The position numbers and the translations under genes were made by a program. From Kribbella voronezhensis (GTDB taxonomy: Bacteria > Actinomycetota > Actinomycetes > Propionibacteriales > Kribbellaceae), in assembly GCF_004365175.1 (NCBI RefSeq), contig NZ_SOCE01000001.1, forward strand, positions 917,154 to 981,153: DNA of 64,000 nucleotides, read 5' to 3'. Positions 10,001-17,158 of the stretch are shown piece by piece; the stretch's first letter is position 1; each line of letters begins with the position of its first letter. The notes beneath the pieces are model-generated. The model saw only the letters and a program-made list of their open reading frames with translations. It did not search any database and was not told the origin of the DNA.

Positions 10001-13000
10001 TCCGCGTCGCCGGACCGCAACGCCTGGCAGGCAAGGTGAACCGCCACCAGCGAAGACGACCACGCAGCCTGTACGCCGATCGCGGGGCCGGTGAGTCCGA
10101 GCCGGTAGGCGACCCTGGTGGCGAGGAAGTCGGGCGGCTGGTTCTGCTGGGTGTAGAGGTTCATCCCCGACCCGGCGAAGATGCCGATCCGGCCGGCTGC
10201 TCCGGCGTGACCGCCGTGTTCCAGCGCGTGCTGGCACACCTCGAGGAAGATCCGCTGCGCCGGGTCGGTCAGCTCGGCCTCCCGGTCGCTCAACCCGAAG
10301 AACTCCGCGTCGAACGACTCCACGTCGTCCAGCGCACCGCTCACCGCCACCAGCTCTTCGTTGCCGAAGGCATCCTTCGCGCCGCCGACCTCGTCCGGAG
10401 TGAACCGGCGCAGACTCTCCACCCCGCCGGCCAGGTTGTCCCAGAACTGCTCGAGCGTGTCCGCACCCGGGAACCGCGCGGCCAGCCCGATGATCGCGAT
10501 CGGCTCGACGACCTGCTTCTTGGCCGGCTTCCTCGTCGGCTTGACCTGACTCCGCGCCTGCTCACTCGAATGCGCCGCCGCCGTACTACGGAACTCGTCC
10601 GCATGCCGCTCCAGGTAGTTGCTCAAAGCAAGAATCGACTCCTGCTCGAACATCACCGCCCGCGGAAACTCGATCCCCAGCACATCCTGCAACCGCGTAT
10701 GCACCCGCACCATCGCGACGGAGTCGACGCCCAGCCCGATCAACCCGGTCCGCTCGTCAACCTCCTCACCCAACACGGCCCGGAACACCCCAACAACATC
10801 CCCCACCCAAGCGCCCGCACCCCCGGCCAAGCCCTCATCGGACCGAACCGAGACTTCCCCGGCCCGCTCTGGTACTTCACCGGCTCGGGCTGGTACTACG
10901 CCGGTTTCGTCCGGCACCTCATCGGCTCGCGCTGGTACTTCGTCGGCTTGGGCTGGTACTACGTCGGCTTGGGCTGGTACTTCGCCGGCTTGGGCTGGTA
11001 CTACGTCGGCTTGGGCTGGTACTTCGCCGGCTCGTACTGGTACTTCGTCGGTTTCGGCCGGCACCTCATCGGATTCGTCCGCAGCCTCAATCGCCTCAGC
11101 GATCTCCTCATCACCTGACGCATCCGAAGCCTCGACATCCGCCGATGCGTCAACCTCCTCCGCCTCAGCCCCTTCACCGGCCGCCGGCGCGTCAGCTCCC
11201 CGCGCCACGTCAGCCGACTCGGCCCCAACCGACTCGACCATCGCCGCAGACTCGACATCGAAGTCCTCACCAGCAACCGCCAGCCCAGCACCCTCGGTCG
11301 CTTCGGTGAGTCCGGCCTCGGCAGCCGCCTCGATGGGCTCAACCTCGGCAGCCGGCTCCGTAGGTTCACCCTCGGAAGCCGCCGCGTCCACATCACCCGT
11401 CACGACCGCCAGCGCGGCCTCCGCCGGCTCAGCAGCCCCCGACGCTTCCGTGGCCTCAGCCGCGGCAGCCGGTTCGGTGGGGTCAACCTCGGCGGACGGC
11501 TCCGTAGGCTCGCCGTCGGAAGCCGGCGCGTCCACATCACCCGTCACGACCGCCAGCGCGGCCTCCGCCGAGTCCGCGATCTCGGCGCGTCCTGCAACCT
11601 CCGAGGGCTCAGCAGCTGCGGATGCGACGGCAACCGCCGGCTCAGCAGCCTTGGGTGCTTCTGTGGGCTCAGCCTCAGCAGCCGGTGCTTCTGGGGGCTC
11701 AGCGTCGGCAGCCGGTGCCTCCGCCAGCTCACCGTCGCCAATCGGCGCGTCCGCATCACTCGTCGCGGGAGCCGCCGCGGACTCCCTCGGCTCGGCGGCC
11801 TCCGTACGCTCGGTGGTCTCCGCGGCCTCGGCGGCCTCCGCCGGCTCGGCAGCTGCGGACGCGACGGGCTCCGCCACCTCAGCAGCTTCAATCGCTTCCG
11901 TAGCCTCAGCTTCGGCAGCCGGTTCGGCGGGATCCGCCTCAGCAGCCGGTGCCTCCGCCAGCTCACCCTCGGCAGCCGGTTCGGTGGGCTCGGCCTCGGC
12001 AGCGGGTTCGGTGGGCTCGGCCTCGGCAGCCGGTTCCGTTGGTTCACCGTCGGAAGCCGGTGTATCCGCCTCACTCGTCACGGCAACCGGCACAGACTCC
12101 ACCGACTCGGCGGTCTTCGCAGGCTCGACACCCGCGGACGCGACGGCCTCCGCCGCCTCAGCAGCTTCGATCGATTCGGTGGGCTCATCCTCAGCAGCCG
12201 GTGCCTCCGCCAGCTCACCGTCGGCAGTCGGTTCGCTGAGCTCGACCTCGGCAGCCGGTTCCTTAGGTTCGCCGTCGGGAGCCGGCGCGGGCTCTGCCGG
12301 CTCGGCGATCTCCGCGGGCTCGACATCGGCGGATACGACGGCAGCAGCCGGATCAGTTGTCTCCGGCGCTTCCGTTGACTCACCCTCGGCGGACGGCTCC
12401 GCAGGCTCGCCGTCGGAGGCCGACGCAGGCGCCTCACTCGTCGCGGCAGCCGATGCGGGCTCCGTCGGCACAGCGGACGGATCCTCAGGCTCGCCGTCGG
12501 GGGCCGGTGCAGGCGACTCACTCGTCACGGCAGCCGATGCGGGCTCCGTCGGCTCGGCGGTCTCCGCAGGCTCGGCATCGGCGGATGCGACGGCAACAGC
12601 CGGCTCAAGAGTCTCCGGCGCTTCCATGGACTCGGCATCCGCATCCGGCTCGCTGGGCTCAGCCTCGGCGGGCGGCTCCGTGGATTCACCGTCGGGAGCC
12701 AGCTCGTTCACTTCACCCGTCACGGGCGCCTGCGCGTTCGCCTCACCCTTCACGGGCGCCTGCGCGTTCGCCTCACCCGTCGTGGGTGCCAGGTCGGACT
12801 GCGGCGGCTCGGCGGTCTCCGAGGGCTCGGCGTCCGCGGAGGTGGCGGGCGCCGGATCGGCAGTCTCGGTCGCTTCCGTGGGATCAGTGTCGGCAGCGGC
12901 CGCCTCGTCCGATGGGGCGGCCGGCTCGGAGTCGGCCGCTGGTGCGGGGGGTTCGCTGGCTGCCTCGGACGGGGTGGCTTCGGTCGGGTGAACGAACTCA

Positions 13001-15453
13001 GCAGGCTCGGCTGGTTCGAGGGGTGTCGTCGAGTCGGTGGGCTCTGCGGATGCGTCGGCGGGTTGGGCGCGCGTTGGGTCGACGGCGTCGTCTTCGGCCG
13101 GCTCGTTGGTGATTCCTGGTGCGGTTTCCTCTGCCGGTTGTTCGTCGGTGTCGTGGATCGGGGCCGTGGTGAAGGCGTCGACATCGGTGGGCTGTTCCGG
13201 CTCGTTCAGCTCCGGGGCAGATTGCTGCGCGGAGATGGCGTCGGCCATCTCGCGGTCGGCGGTCTCTGCGGAGTCGGCTTCCGGGTGCTCAGGTGTGGCG
13301 AGCGCAGCGGAATCGCGAGGGTCTGGCTGGGCCTGCTCCGACTGTTCCGGGGTGGTTTCGGTTGGGTGGGCGGGTTCTGGCGGGAGGCCGGCTTCTTCGG
13401 GGGTTTCTGGTGCGATCGCCTCGGTCGGGTGCTCGCCAACCGACGACCCGTCTGCCGGCGGCTCGTCGGCGTCCGCGGGGTCGATGGTTGGGGCGGCGGA
13501 GTGGCGGTTGGCGCCGAGGGTGGGGCGTTGGGGCGGGGTAGGGATGGAGTCTGCGAGGGTGCGGCGCCACGCGAGGCGGACGACCGGGAGTTCTGTTGTC
13601 TGCTCGGAGTCGTCCTCCACCCCGGCGGGGGCGCCGTACGGGGTGTTCGCGCGGAGCGGTTCGCCGTACGGGGAGCTGGGGGCGTTGAGGCTGCCGTCGA
13701 TGAAGCGTTGCTTGAGCAGGGGGCGGAGGATCTTGCCGCCGGGGGTGGTCGGGAAGTGGCGGCGCGGTACGCCGACCACCTGCGCCGTCAGCTTGAGGCG
13801 GTCGTGCAGGACCGCTCGCATCGCCTCGGCAACCGCGTCGGGTGAGCCGTCCGCGGTCGGTTCGGTGGTGGCGAAGAAGATGACCAGTCGTTCGGTGCCG
13901 GACGAGGCGTCGGCGATGCCGCAGGCGGCGACCAGGCCGAGTTCGGCGCCGGGGACCGAGGCGGCGACGGTCTCGATGTCGTGGGCGTAGTAGTTCTGGC
14001 CGTTCAGGATGATGCGTTCGGAGTCGCGGCCGGTGATGACGACCTGGCCGCCGGTGATGAAGGCCTGGTCGCCGGTCGCCAGCCACTTGCGGGCCGGCCA
14101 GTTCCCGGCGGGGAAGGCGGCCCGGTCGGCGTCGGGGTTGCCGAGGTAGCCAGGCGTGACCCGGGCGGAGGCGATCTGGAGCTGGCCGATCCGGCCTTCG
14201 GGCAGTACGGCGCCGTTGGGGCCGACGATGCGCACGGTGGCGCCGGGCGCCGGCGTACCGACGGAAACCAGCGAGAGGACGCCGGGAGCTTCCGCCCGGG
14301 TCTTTCCCGGTCGAGCCACGGCGACCTTGCCGGCCGTCGTCCGCTGGTCGACCCATTCGACGACGCCGGTCGGTGGAATCCGGACGCGGTGCACGTTCGG
14401 CGTCAGCCCCGGTCGCGCGAACGTGATCCCGGTGACCGTCTCGGTCATCCCCCAGGCCGCGACGAACGTCTCCGGTACGACGCCGAAACGGTTCGTCAAC
14501 CGAAGGAACTCGCTCACGACCGGCACCGTGATCTGTTCGCCGCCGCTGACCAGACTCCGCAGCGCCGACAGGTCCCAATGGCGATCGGGCTCGCCGGCGA
14601 TCGCGGCGGTGACCAGCCGGTAGCCGAAGTTCGGCGCCCAGGAGTGGTTGACCCGGTGGGCGTCCATCAGGTCGAGCCAGCGGAGCGGGTTCGACAGCAC
14701 CCAGTCGGTCGCGACGTGGATGTTGGTGCAGCCCGCGAACACCGGCAGCAGGTGGTAGAGCAGGAAGGCGCCGCTGTGGTCGAGCGGCAGCCAGTTCAGC
14801 GTGGTCTGGCCGGGGCGGACCGGCAGCATCGCCGGCGTACCGGCGGCGAACTCGACCAGGCCGCGATGCGTGAGCTGGATGATCTTCGGCGTCCCGGTGC
14901 TGCTGCCCGACGACATCATCAGTACGGCGACGTCGTCGGCGGCCGGCCGGTGGAACTCCGAGGTGGGCTCGTGCCCGGCCAGCGCGTCCGGATCGAGGAC
15001 AGGAAGCCCGAGGTCGTCCGGCAGGTCCGACGGACGGCCGATGAGCACCGTCCAGCCGAGCAGGTCGGTCACCTTGCGCAGCCGCTCGCGCCCCTCCTCG
15101 GTCCGGTCGCCCTCGGCGGCCGGGGCCATCAGCAGCGGCCTGATGCCGCCGAGCGTGCAGGCCCAGAACGCGGCGAAGAACCCGACCGGCTCGGTGCAGT
15201 GCACGACGGCCGGATCACCAGCCCGTACGCCGTTCGCGCGCAGGCCGGCCAGGATCCGGGCGGCGAGCTCGAGCAGGGTCGGGAAGTCGAGCCGGGTCTC
15301 GCGGCCGTCCGGGCCGATCTCGACGACGCCCGACGTACTGAAGTCGCGGGCGGCCCGCAGCAGCGCGCTGGGCAGGTCGCGCGGATACCCGGCGGGGATC
15401 ATCAACGCCGGCCCGGTACTGATCGCCGGCCGATCCGCCCCGTTCCTCACCAT
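4072..15453 (-). CDS. hybrid PKS/NRPS-like megasynthase with degenerate KS and half C domain
   Basis: A 3793-residue protein. Start ATG 15453 (MVRNGADR) follows GGAG at 5 bases; a longer in-frame start at 15567 lacks support. Approximate domains: acyl-CoA-ligase/CAL-like adenylation domain 15-590 (SSGSSTGTPK near 180-190); Ala/Glu/Pro/Thr-rich low-complexity linker 620-1540; ACP 1548-1620 (GVDSVAM, Ser1578); ketosynthase 1650-2075; acyltransferase 2130-2420 (GQGA, GHSVGE, and RAFHS at the malonyl-type HAFH position); second low-complexity linker 2480-2750; ACP 2755-2830 (GADSLSM, Ser2792); helices and a 16-residue repeat; the C-terminal half of a condensation domain about 3030-3260 with no HHxxxDG; adenylation domain 3305-3793 (YTSGSTGNPKG, NEYGPTE, GKLDRARLP). 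The KS active-site Cys is Trp1798 and the first His is Asn1922; the second His (NIGHLDSAAG) remains. My reading of the A-domain code is D-V-Q-T-V-G-E-V-V, partly like proline codes but uncertain. No PCP, thioesterase, transporter or phosphopantetheinyl transferase gene is nearby. Confidence 0.9.
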   Translation of the reverse strand: MVRNGADRPAISTGPALMIPAGYPRDLPSALLRAARDFSTSGVVEIGPDGRETRLDFPTLLELAARILAGLRANGVRAGDPAVVHCTEPVGFFAAFWACTLGGIRPLLMAPAAEGDRTEEGRERLRKVTDLLGWTVLIGRPSDLPDDLGLPVLDPDALAGHEPTSEFHRPAADDVAVLMMSSGSSTGTPKIIQLTHRGLVEFAAGTPAMLPVRPGQTTLNWLPLDHSGAFLLYHLLPVFAGCTNIHVATDWVLSNPLRWLDLMDAHRVNHSWAPNFGYRLVTAAIAGEPDRHWDLSALRSLVSGGEQITVPVVSEFLRLTNRFGVVPETFVAAWGMTETVTGITFARPGLTPNVHRVRIPPTGVVEWVDQRTTAGKVAVARPGKTRAEAPGVLSLVSVGTPAPGATVRIVGPNGAVLPEGRIGQLQIASARVTPGYLGNPDADRAAFPAGNWPARKWLATGDQAFITGGQVVITGRDSERIILNGQNYYAHDIETVAASVPGAELGLVAACGIADASSGTERLVIFFATTEPTADGSPDAVAEAMRAVLHDRLKLTAQVVGVPRRHFPTTPGGKILRPLLKQRFIDGSLNAPSSPYGEPLRANTPYGAPAGVEDDSEQTTELPVVRLAWRRTLADSIPTPPQRPTLGANRHSAAPTIDPADADEPPADGSSVGEHPTEAIAPETPEEAGLPPEPAHPTETTPEQSEQAQPDPRDSAALATPEHPEADSAETADREMADAISAQQSAPELNEPEQPTDVDAFTTAPIHDTDEQPAEETAPGITNEPAEDDAVDPTRAQPADASAEPTDSTTPLEPAEPAEFVHPTEATPSEAASEPPAPAADSEPAAPSDEAAAADTDPTEATETADPAPATSADAEPSETAEPPQSDLAPTTGEANAQAPVKGEANAQAPVTGEVNELAPDGESTEPPAEAEPSEPDADAESMEAPETLEPAVAVASADAEPAETAEPTEPASAAVTSESPAPAPDGEPEDPSAVPTEPASAAATSEAPASASDGEPAEPSAEGESTEAPETTDPAAAVVSADVEPAEIAEPAEPAPAPDGEPKEPAAEVELSEPTADGELAEAPAAEDEPTESIEAAEAAEAVASAGVEPAKTAESVESVPVAVTSEADTPASDGEPTEPAAEAEPTEPAAEAEPTEPAAEGELAEAPAAEADPAEPAAEAEATEAIEAAEVAEPVASAAAEPAEAAEAAETTERTEAAEPRESAAAPATSDADAPIGDGELAEAPAADAEPPEAPAAEAEPTEAPKAAEPAVAVASAAAEPSEVAGRAEIADSAEAALAVVTGDVDAPASDGEPTEPSAEVDPTEPAAAAEATEASGAAEPAEAALAVVTGDVDAAASEGEPTEPAAEVEPIEAAAEAGLTEATEGAGLAVAGEDFDVESAAMVESVGAESADVARGADAPAAGEGAEAEEVDASADVEASDASGDEEIAEAIEAADESDEVPAETDEVPVRAGEVPAQADVVPAQAGEVPAQADVVPAQADEVPARADEVPDETGVVPARAGEVPERAGEVSVRSDEGLAGGAGAWVGDVVGVFRAVLGEEVDERTGLIGLGVDSVAMVRVHTRLQDVLGIEFPRAVMFEQESILALSNYLERHADEFRSTAAAHSSEQARSQVKPTRKPAKKQVVEPIAIIGLAARFPGADTLEQFWDNLAGGVESLRRFTPDEVGGAKDAFGNEELVAVSGALDDVESFDAEFFGLSDREAELTDPAQRIFLEVCQHALEHGGHAGAAGRIGIFAGSGMNLYTQQNQPPDFLATRVAYRLGLTGPAIGVQAAWSSSLVAVHLACQALRSGDADLALAGAAAVHVPQATGYHPSPESILSPTGHVRVFDAAADGTVGGNGVAAVLLKRLDQAVKDGDTVYAVIRGSAVSNETDRADLVEHALEKAGVPADSLSYIEANATGTAVEDAREFRALATVLRKHTDKVGFCTIGSVKPNIGHLDSAAGMAGLIKTVLMLQHRTLVPTINHTKVDPELPIANSPFVIGTELREWEAGTPLRAGVSALDVGGTSAHVILEEAPRQVRRGDDGPVVLPLSAPDPEALTELVDLFRVDLEHGTGHRLIDLANTAALGRQAHRHRVAVTGSSEEELAEALGTTQAVAVPRGGPGPLGFAFTGQGAARRGMAAGLAARFPVFRSVLDECDKVYAEEFGGSLLELLLTPAGSSEGVWPTETAQPALFAFEVALARLWQSFGVQPALVVGHSVGEYAALCVAGALSLADGVRLTAKRGELMQRGTVPGAMVAVRADADRVRELAQSSGVEIAAGNGPQSFVLTGTEVIVGQLAEQLDRLEVSWQRLDVDRAFHSSLVDPILGEFADVVAQISLRPLRMPMVSSWSGELLESGTALDSDYLVGQLRQPVLFGDAVEALTAAGCRRFLELGPDAVLSPAGRRIAPNSTWIPAQRLGQDPVLATMNGLAELYAQGTEIAWSKVYPNAGRVPLPLYPFRRVHHPVDTTTPSMASAAPSLPGATDLGTTARPVMRAEGADAGFRPALKKIPLDPPSSNGLTEQAHEEPEEHSPFALPAENTHPTKPTELKAAPTPPTTAKNTENLANPDSESANDAESRPDVEPPSDAEPAVEPESPDAAESSSDAGQLVEAETPGAVEPSGDARQQAEALTGTESSDDDEPAAVTELSGSAESAGDPEPESADDAESRAGVESSGDAESLTDAESLTDAESAVEVELPDAAESSSDGGQVVEAEASGGVESSDDAGQVVEAAALAGRAGGGADEVAERYRDSLGVVLDLTGEQLGLEPYDVTVDHTFAELGADSLSMLRVVEEVGQRFGVELAVSELFDELDTPHKLASAVASRNLSDGAVDPLDLLRPAAPEKAQADAAEAKDSRTALAVLGSGLAELAAKVDAAAAATSEADLPGSGMAALMSQQLRVAGQLVDGVTKLMHEQLALLNESTQQTRARTRAEEKAMPAKPNAEPAKAHPTKNPPTAKNVDTASTAKDAGLAQAAENIGFAAKDVSVAQAAENMGFAAKDVSVAQAAANMGFAAKDVSVAQAVVSTETAGAGENAGEKQAADLGFWQRVLAGAQPLVLPTDQPRPAARPEVASASLELDSELGDAIFVFSRERRVSPLMTMLAAVGTVLGRFAAQDDITIGTAALRGAGNAPTKGPRALPLRIDLSGEPQLGDLAQRVGEITIAAFDHASADLAVLEQDPLFQVLVEFEPGDDELAPDLDLRLRLAHHPGGIRCTADYRSGLFDHATIERVLHYLEAVLRRAIAEPELSLPDLMLPIEADRVLLAEFEGEPSPTGPIGRVRRNAVVAGELSGLHTLFEQQVARTPDAVAVIQGDRELTYAELNRRSNAVAWQLVDLGVKPGQLVAVRVARGAELVIAVLAVLKSGAAYLPLDPGVPESRWSFMVADSGAVALVGDDAALADRLGLRLVPVTAVDGDLRAKQAPPVRAAADDVAYCIYTSGSTGNPKGVAVPHRGPVNLVRHYLRTRRSLRTLQWTSFGFDVHVQELFTALASGAALVVIGEDDRYDPDEVVAALTKYEVERLFMTFTPLTALLATMPELPKLPALREIVAGGEAMVLTHGIKEFLAAHPDCLLYNEYGPTEASVVTTIHQVDPAEERPSIGRPIDGVVVRLLDEALRPVPVGAIGEIHLGGASVAQGYLGRPDETEAAFVDDPAHPGGRLYRSRDLGRWRADGTLDYLGRVDDQVKIRGHRVEPGETEYVLADLPGVVDAVVVANTDPAGDTCLIGYVVLEDSDPAVLARLLLELTKELPIYLVPADLIPIEELPLDASGKLDRARLPEPEWLKG
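6363..6540 (-). repeat. 48-bp tandem repeat, 3.7 copies, in megasynthase
   Basis: Copies start at 6363, 6411 and 6459 with a partial copy at 6507. Full copies differ at only a few bases. Each encodes 16 residues, of the type FAAKDVSVAQAAENMG, in the linker before the half condensation domain. The near-identity implies recent duplication. Confidence 0.93.
10862..11075 (-). repeat. 21-bp (7-residue) tandem repeat in megasynthase linker
   Basis: About ten degenerate copies of a 21-base unit encode heptapeptides such as EVPAQAD, VVPAQAG and EVPARAD, just upstream of the first ACP. The tract ends the long low-complexity linker, which as a whole (about 10830-13600) is built of short Ala/Glu/Pro/Thr/Ser repeats. 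Confidence 0.88.
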
Positions 15454-15866
15454 GCGAGCTCCAGGGCCGGCTCCAGGGCGAACTCCAAGGCCGGCCTCGT
15501 CAGGCCGGCACCGACGCGGCGGAGGCTGGCAGCCAGTCGGCGACCCACGGACACACGCCTCCCCCACTGGACGGAGCCGGGCTCAGGGCACACCCGTCTC
15601 GCTAGCTCTCACCGACAGAACAGGCCCCGTAAAACCGTCGATCGACGCGAGTCCGCGACCAGGCGTACCCGGTGCGTCATCGTCCGACCGACAGCCGTGA
15701 ACCCTACCAGCCACAGACCGGCCTGGCAGAGCCAGTTCCTGCAGCCGAAGGTTAAGAATCAACCGGCCGACCGCTACTGGGGTCAACGAGCGTCGGCGGC
15801 TCGCGATACGCATCCACCGAAGACGTCCGCAGTACGGTCAGATCGCACCGGGAACGGAATTGAAGG
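15454..15866. other. intergenic region upstream of megasynthase
   Basis: About 410 bases between the megasynthase start and the tRNA gene. Only the GGAG ribosome site next to 15453 is clear. It must hold the megasynthase promoter, but I see no confident -35/-10 pair, operator or small gene. Confidence 0.5.
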
Positions 15867-15938
15867 TGGGCGCTGAGGGGATCGAACCCCCGACATCTTC
15901 CTTGTAAGGGAAGCGCTCTACCGCTGAGCTAAGCGCCC
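15867..15938 (-). tRNA. tRNA-Val (anticodon UAC)
   Basis: A 72-nt cloverleaf on the minus strand. Acceptor arms GGGCGCT (15932-15938) and its complement (15868-15874) pair fully, with discriminator A at 15867. The D arm contains AGCTCAGCGGTAGAGC. The anticodon stem CTTCC/GGAAG encloses CTTACAA, giving anticodon TAC, which reads GUA valine codons. The T arm contains GGGGGTTCGATCCCC. CCA is not encoded. Confidence 0.95.
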
Positions 15939-15971
15939 TGGAGCTACTACTTGCCGAACCGAGCGAGGAGT

Positions 15972-16448
15972 CTATCCGAGACCTGGGTGAAGTTCCGCCA
16001 AGGCCCTCAGGTAGTCGTCCGGGTCGCGTGCCTCGGAGATCGGTTTGACGATCGACCACCGGATCACCCCGGCCTGGTCGATCACGAACGTCCCGCGGGC
16101 CGCACAGCCCCGGTCGGCGTCGAAGACCCCGTACTGCGAAGCGATGGCGCCGTGCGGCCAGAAATCGCTCAGCAGGCCGAACTCGAGTCCGGTGGAGTCG
16201 GCGTACGCCCGCAGCGTGTACATCGGGTCGCAGGAGACAGCCAGGACCTCCGCGGCGGCCGCCAGGTCCGGCCGGTCGCGCAGGGCCGTCAGTTCGCTCG
16301 TGCACACCCCGCTGAAGGCATACGGGTAGAACACCAGCACGACGTCCCGCCGGCCCCGGAAGTCCGAGAGCCGGAGGGATTCGCCGTGCTGGTTGCGGGC
16401 GACGAAGTCCGGTGCCTGGCTGCCGACCCCAGGGACGGCAGCGGTCAC
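15972..16448 (-). CDS. ahpE: peroxiredoxin, AhpE family
   Basis: A 158-residue thioredoxin-fold peroxiredoxin that reduces hydroperoxides through a cysteine sulfenate. The peroxidatic Cys sits in PYAFSGVCTSEL (about residue 49). The segment LLSDFWPHGAIASQYGVF is almost diagnostic of AhpE as in Mycobacterium tuberculosis Rv2238c. GTG 16448 is the only start placing the fold at full length. The DUF3052 gene ends 7 bases upstream, so the two are co-transcribed, the same order as Rv2238c-Rv2239c. Extra Cys residues (SCDP, RGCAARG) might resolve the sulfenate, but that is not established. Confidence 0.9.
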   Translation of the reverse strand: MTAAVPGVGSQAPDFVARNQHGESLRLSDFRGRRDVVLVFYPYAFSGVCTSELTALRDRPDLAAAAEVLAVSCDPMYTLRAYADSTGLEFGLLSDFWPHGAIASQYGVFDADRGCAARGTFVIDQAGVIRWSIVKPISEARDPDDYLRALAELHPGLG

Positions 16449-16455
16449 CGGCGGA

Positions 16456-16902
16456 TCACTTCTTGACCCGGGGCGACTTCGGCATCATCAGCTTCGTGGC
16501 CGACCAGTCCTCGGTCGGGGTCAGGCTGCTGGTCGTGGACAGTCCGGCGGTCGGTGCTGCCTCGGCGATCTCGCTGGCGTCGACGTAGCCCTCGCGGCCG
16601 ACCTTGGGAGTCATCAGCCACACCACGCCGCCGGCCTTCAGGTCGGTCAGCACGTCGAAAAAGGCGTCCACCAGGTCGCCGTCGTCCTCCCGGAACCAGA
16701 GCAGAACGGCGTCGACGACCTCGTCCGTCTCCTCCCCGACGAAGGGCTCGCCGGTCAGTTCCTGGATGGCGTCCCGGAAATCGTCGTCGCAGTCGTCGTC
16801 GTAGCCGAGTTCCTGCACGACCCAGCCGCTTTCCAAGCCGAGCCGGGCGGCCATGTTCGGCTCGCCGCGCTTGCCGTCCGCGTGGTCCGCGGTCGCGCTC
16901 AC
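16456..16902 (-). CDS. DUF3052 domain protein
   Basis: A 148-residue acidic protein whose core runs from AARLGLESGWVVQELGYDDD to VVWLMTPKVGREGYVDASEI and matches the actinobacterial DUF3052 family, of unknown function. GTG 16902 follows a GGAGGAGG ribosome site at 4 bases. It lies directly upstream of ahpE and divergent from aceE, an arrangement conserved in mycobacteria (Rv2239c next to Rv2241). There is no signal peptide or membrane segment. Conserved linkage hints at a tie to pyruvate dehydrogenase or redox physiology, but no activity is known to me. Confidence 0.88.
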   Translation of the reverse strand: MSATADHADGKRGEPNMAARLGLESGWVVQELGYDDDCDDDFRDAIQELTGEPFVGEETDEVVDAVLLWFREDDGDLVDAFFDVLTDLKAGGVVWLMTPKVGREGYVDASEIAEAAPTAGLSTTSSLTPTEDWSATKLMMPKSPRVKK

Positions 16903-17070
16903 GTGTCCTCCTCCGTCGTCCCCGCAGGCCCGGGGGTAGGCGTTAGTAGCAGTAGTCCATCGTGGCCTACCGCGTCGCGCAAGTATGCACGAGGGTTCCG
17001 TGACGTGTCCGGTATGCGCGTGCCGTGGACGTTCCGTGTCCGCTGCGACCGGGCCCGGGCGGGGAGAAAG

Positions 17071-17088
17071 TGCATCGTTGTGGATGCA
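17071..17088. promoter_or_regulatory. inverted repeat upstream of aceE
   Basis: TGCATC (17071-17076) and GATGCA (17083-17088) form a perfect 6-bp dyad with a 6-nt spacer, 70 bases before the aceE start in the divergent aceE/DUF3052 region. It is a candidate regulator site; the regulator is not identified. Confidence 0.35.
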
Positions 17089-17158
17089 AAGTAGAACGCA
17101 TTCCGAACAGGTGACAGGATTGCCGGGAGGACCGACCTAGAGAGAACGGCAGGACACC

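Noticed and set aside
9688..10062. KSQ-type loading ketosynthase
   Set aside because: The residue at the active-site position is Trp, not Gln, and an upstream CAL-like domain and ACP already serve as a loading unit.
8041..12991. Long plus-strand open frames (8041-11118, 10619-12991) opposite the megasynthase
   Set aside because: They are antisense shadows of a high-G+C gene. Their repeats mirror the minus-strand repeats, and they lack ribosome sites and recognisable domains.
15838..16305. Minus-strand frame over the tRNA
   Set aside because: It overlaps the tRNA-Val and runs out of frame through ahpE.
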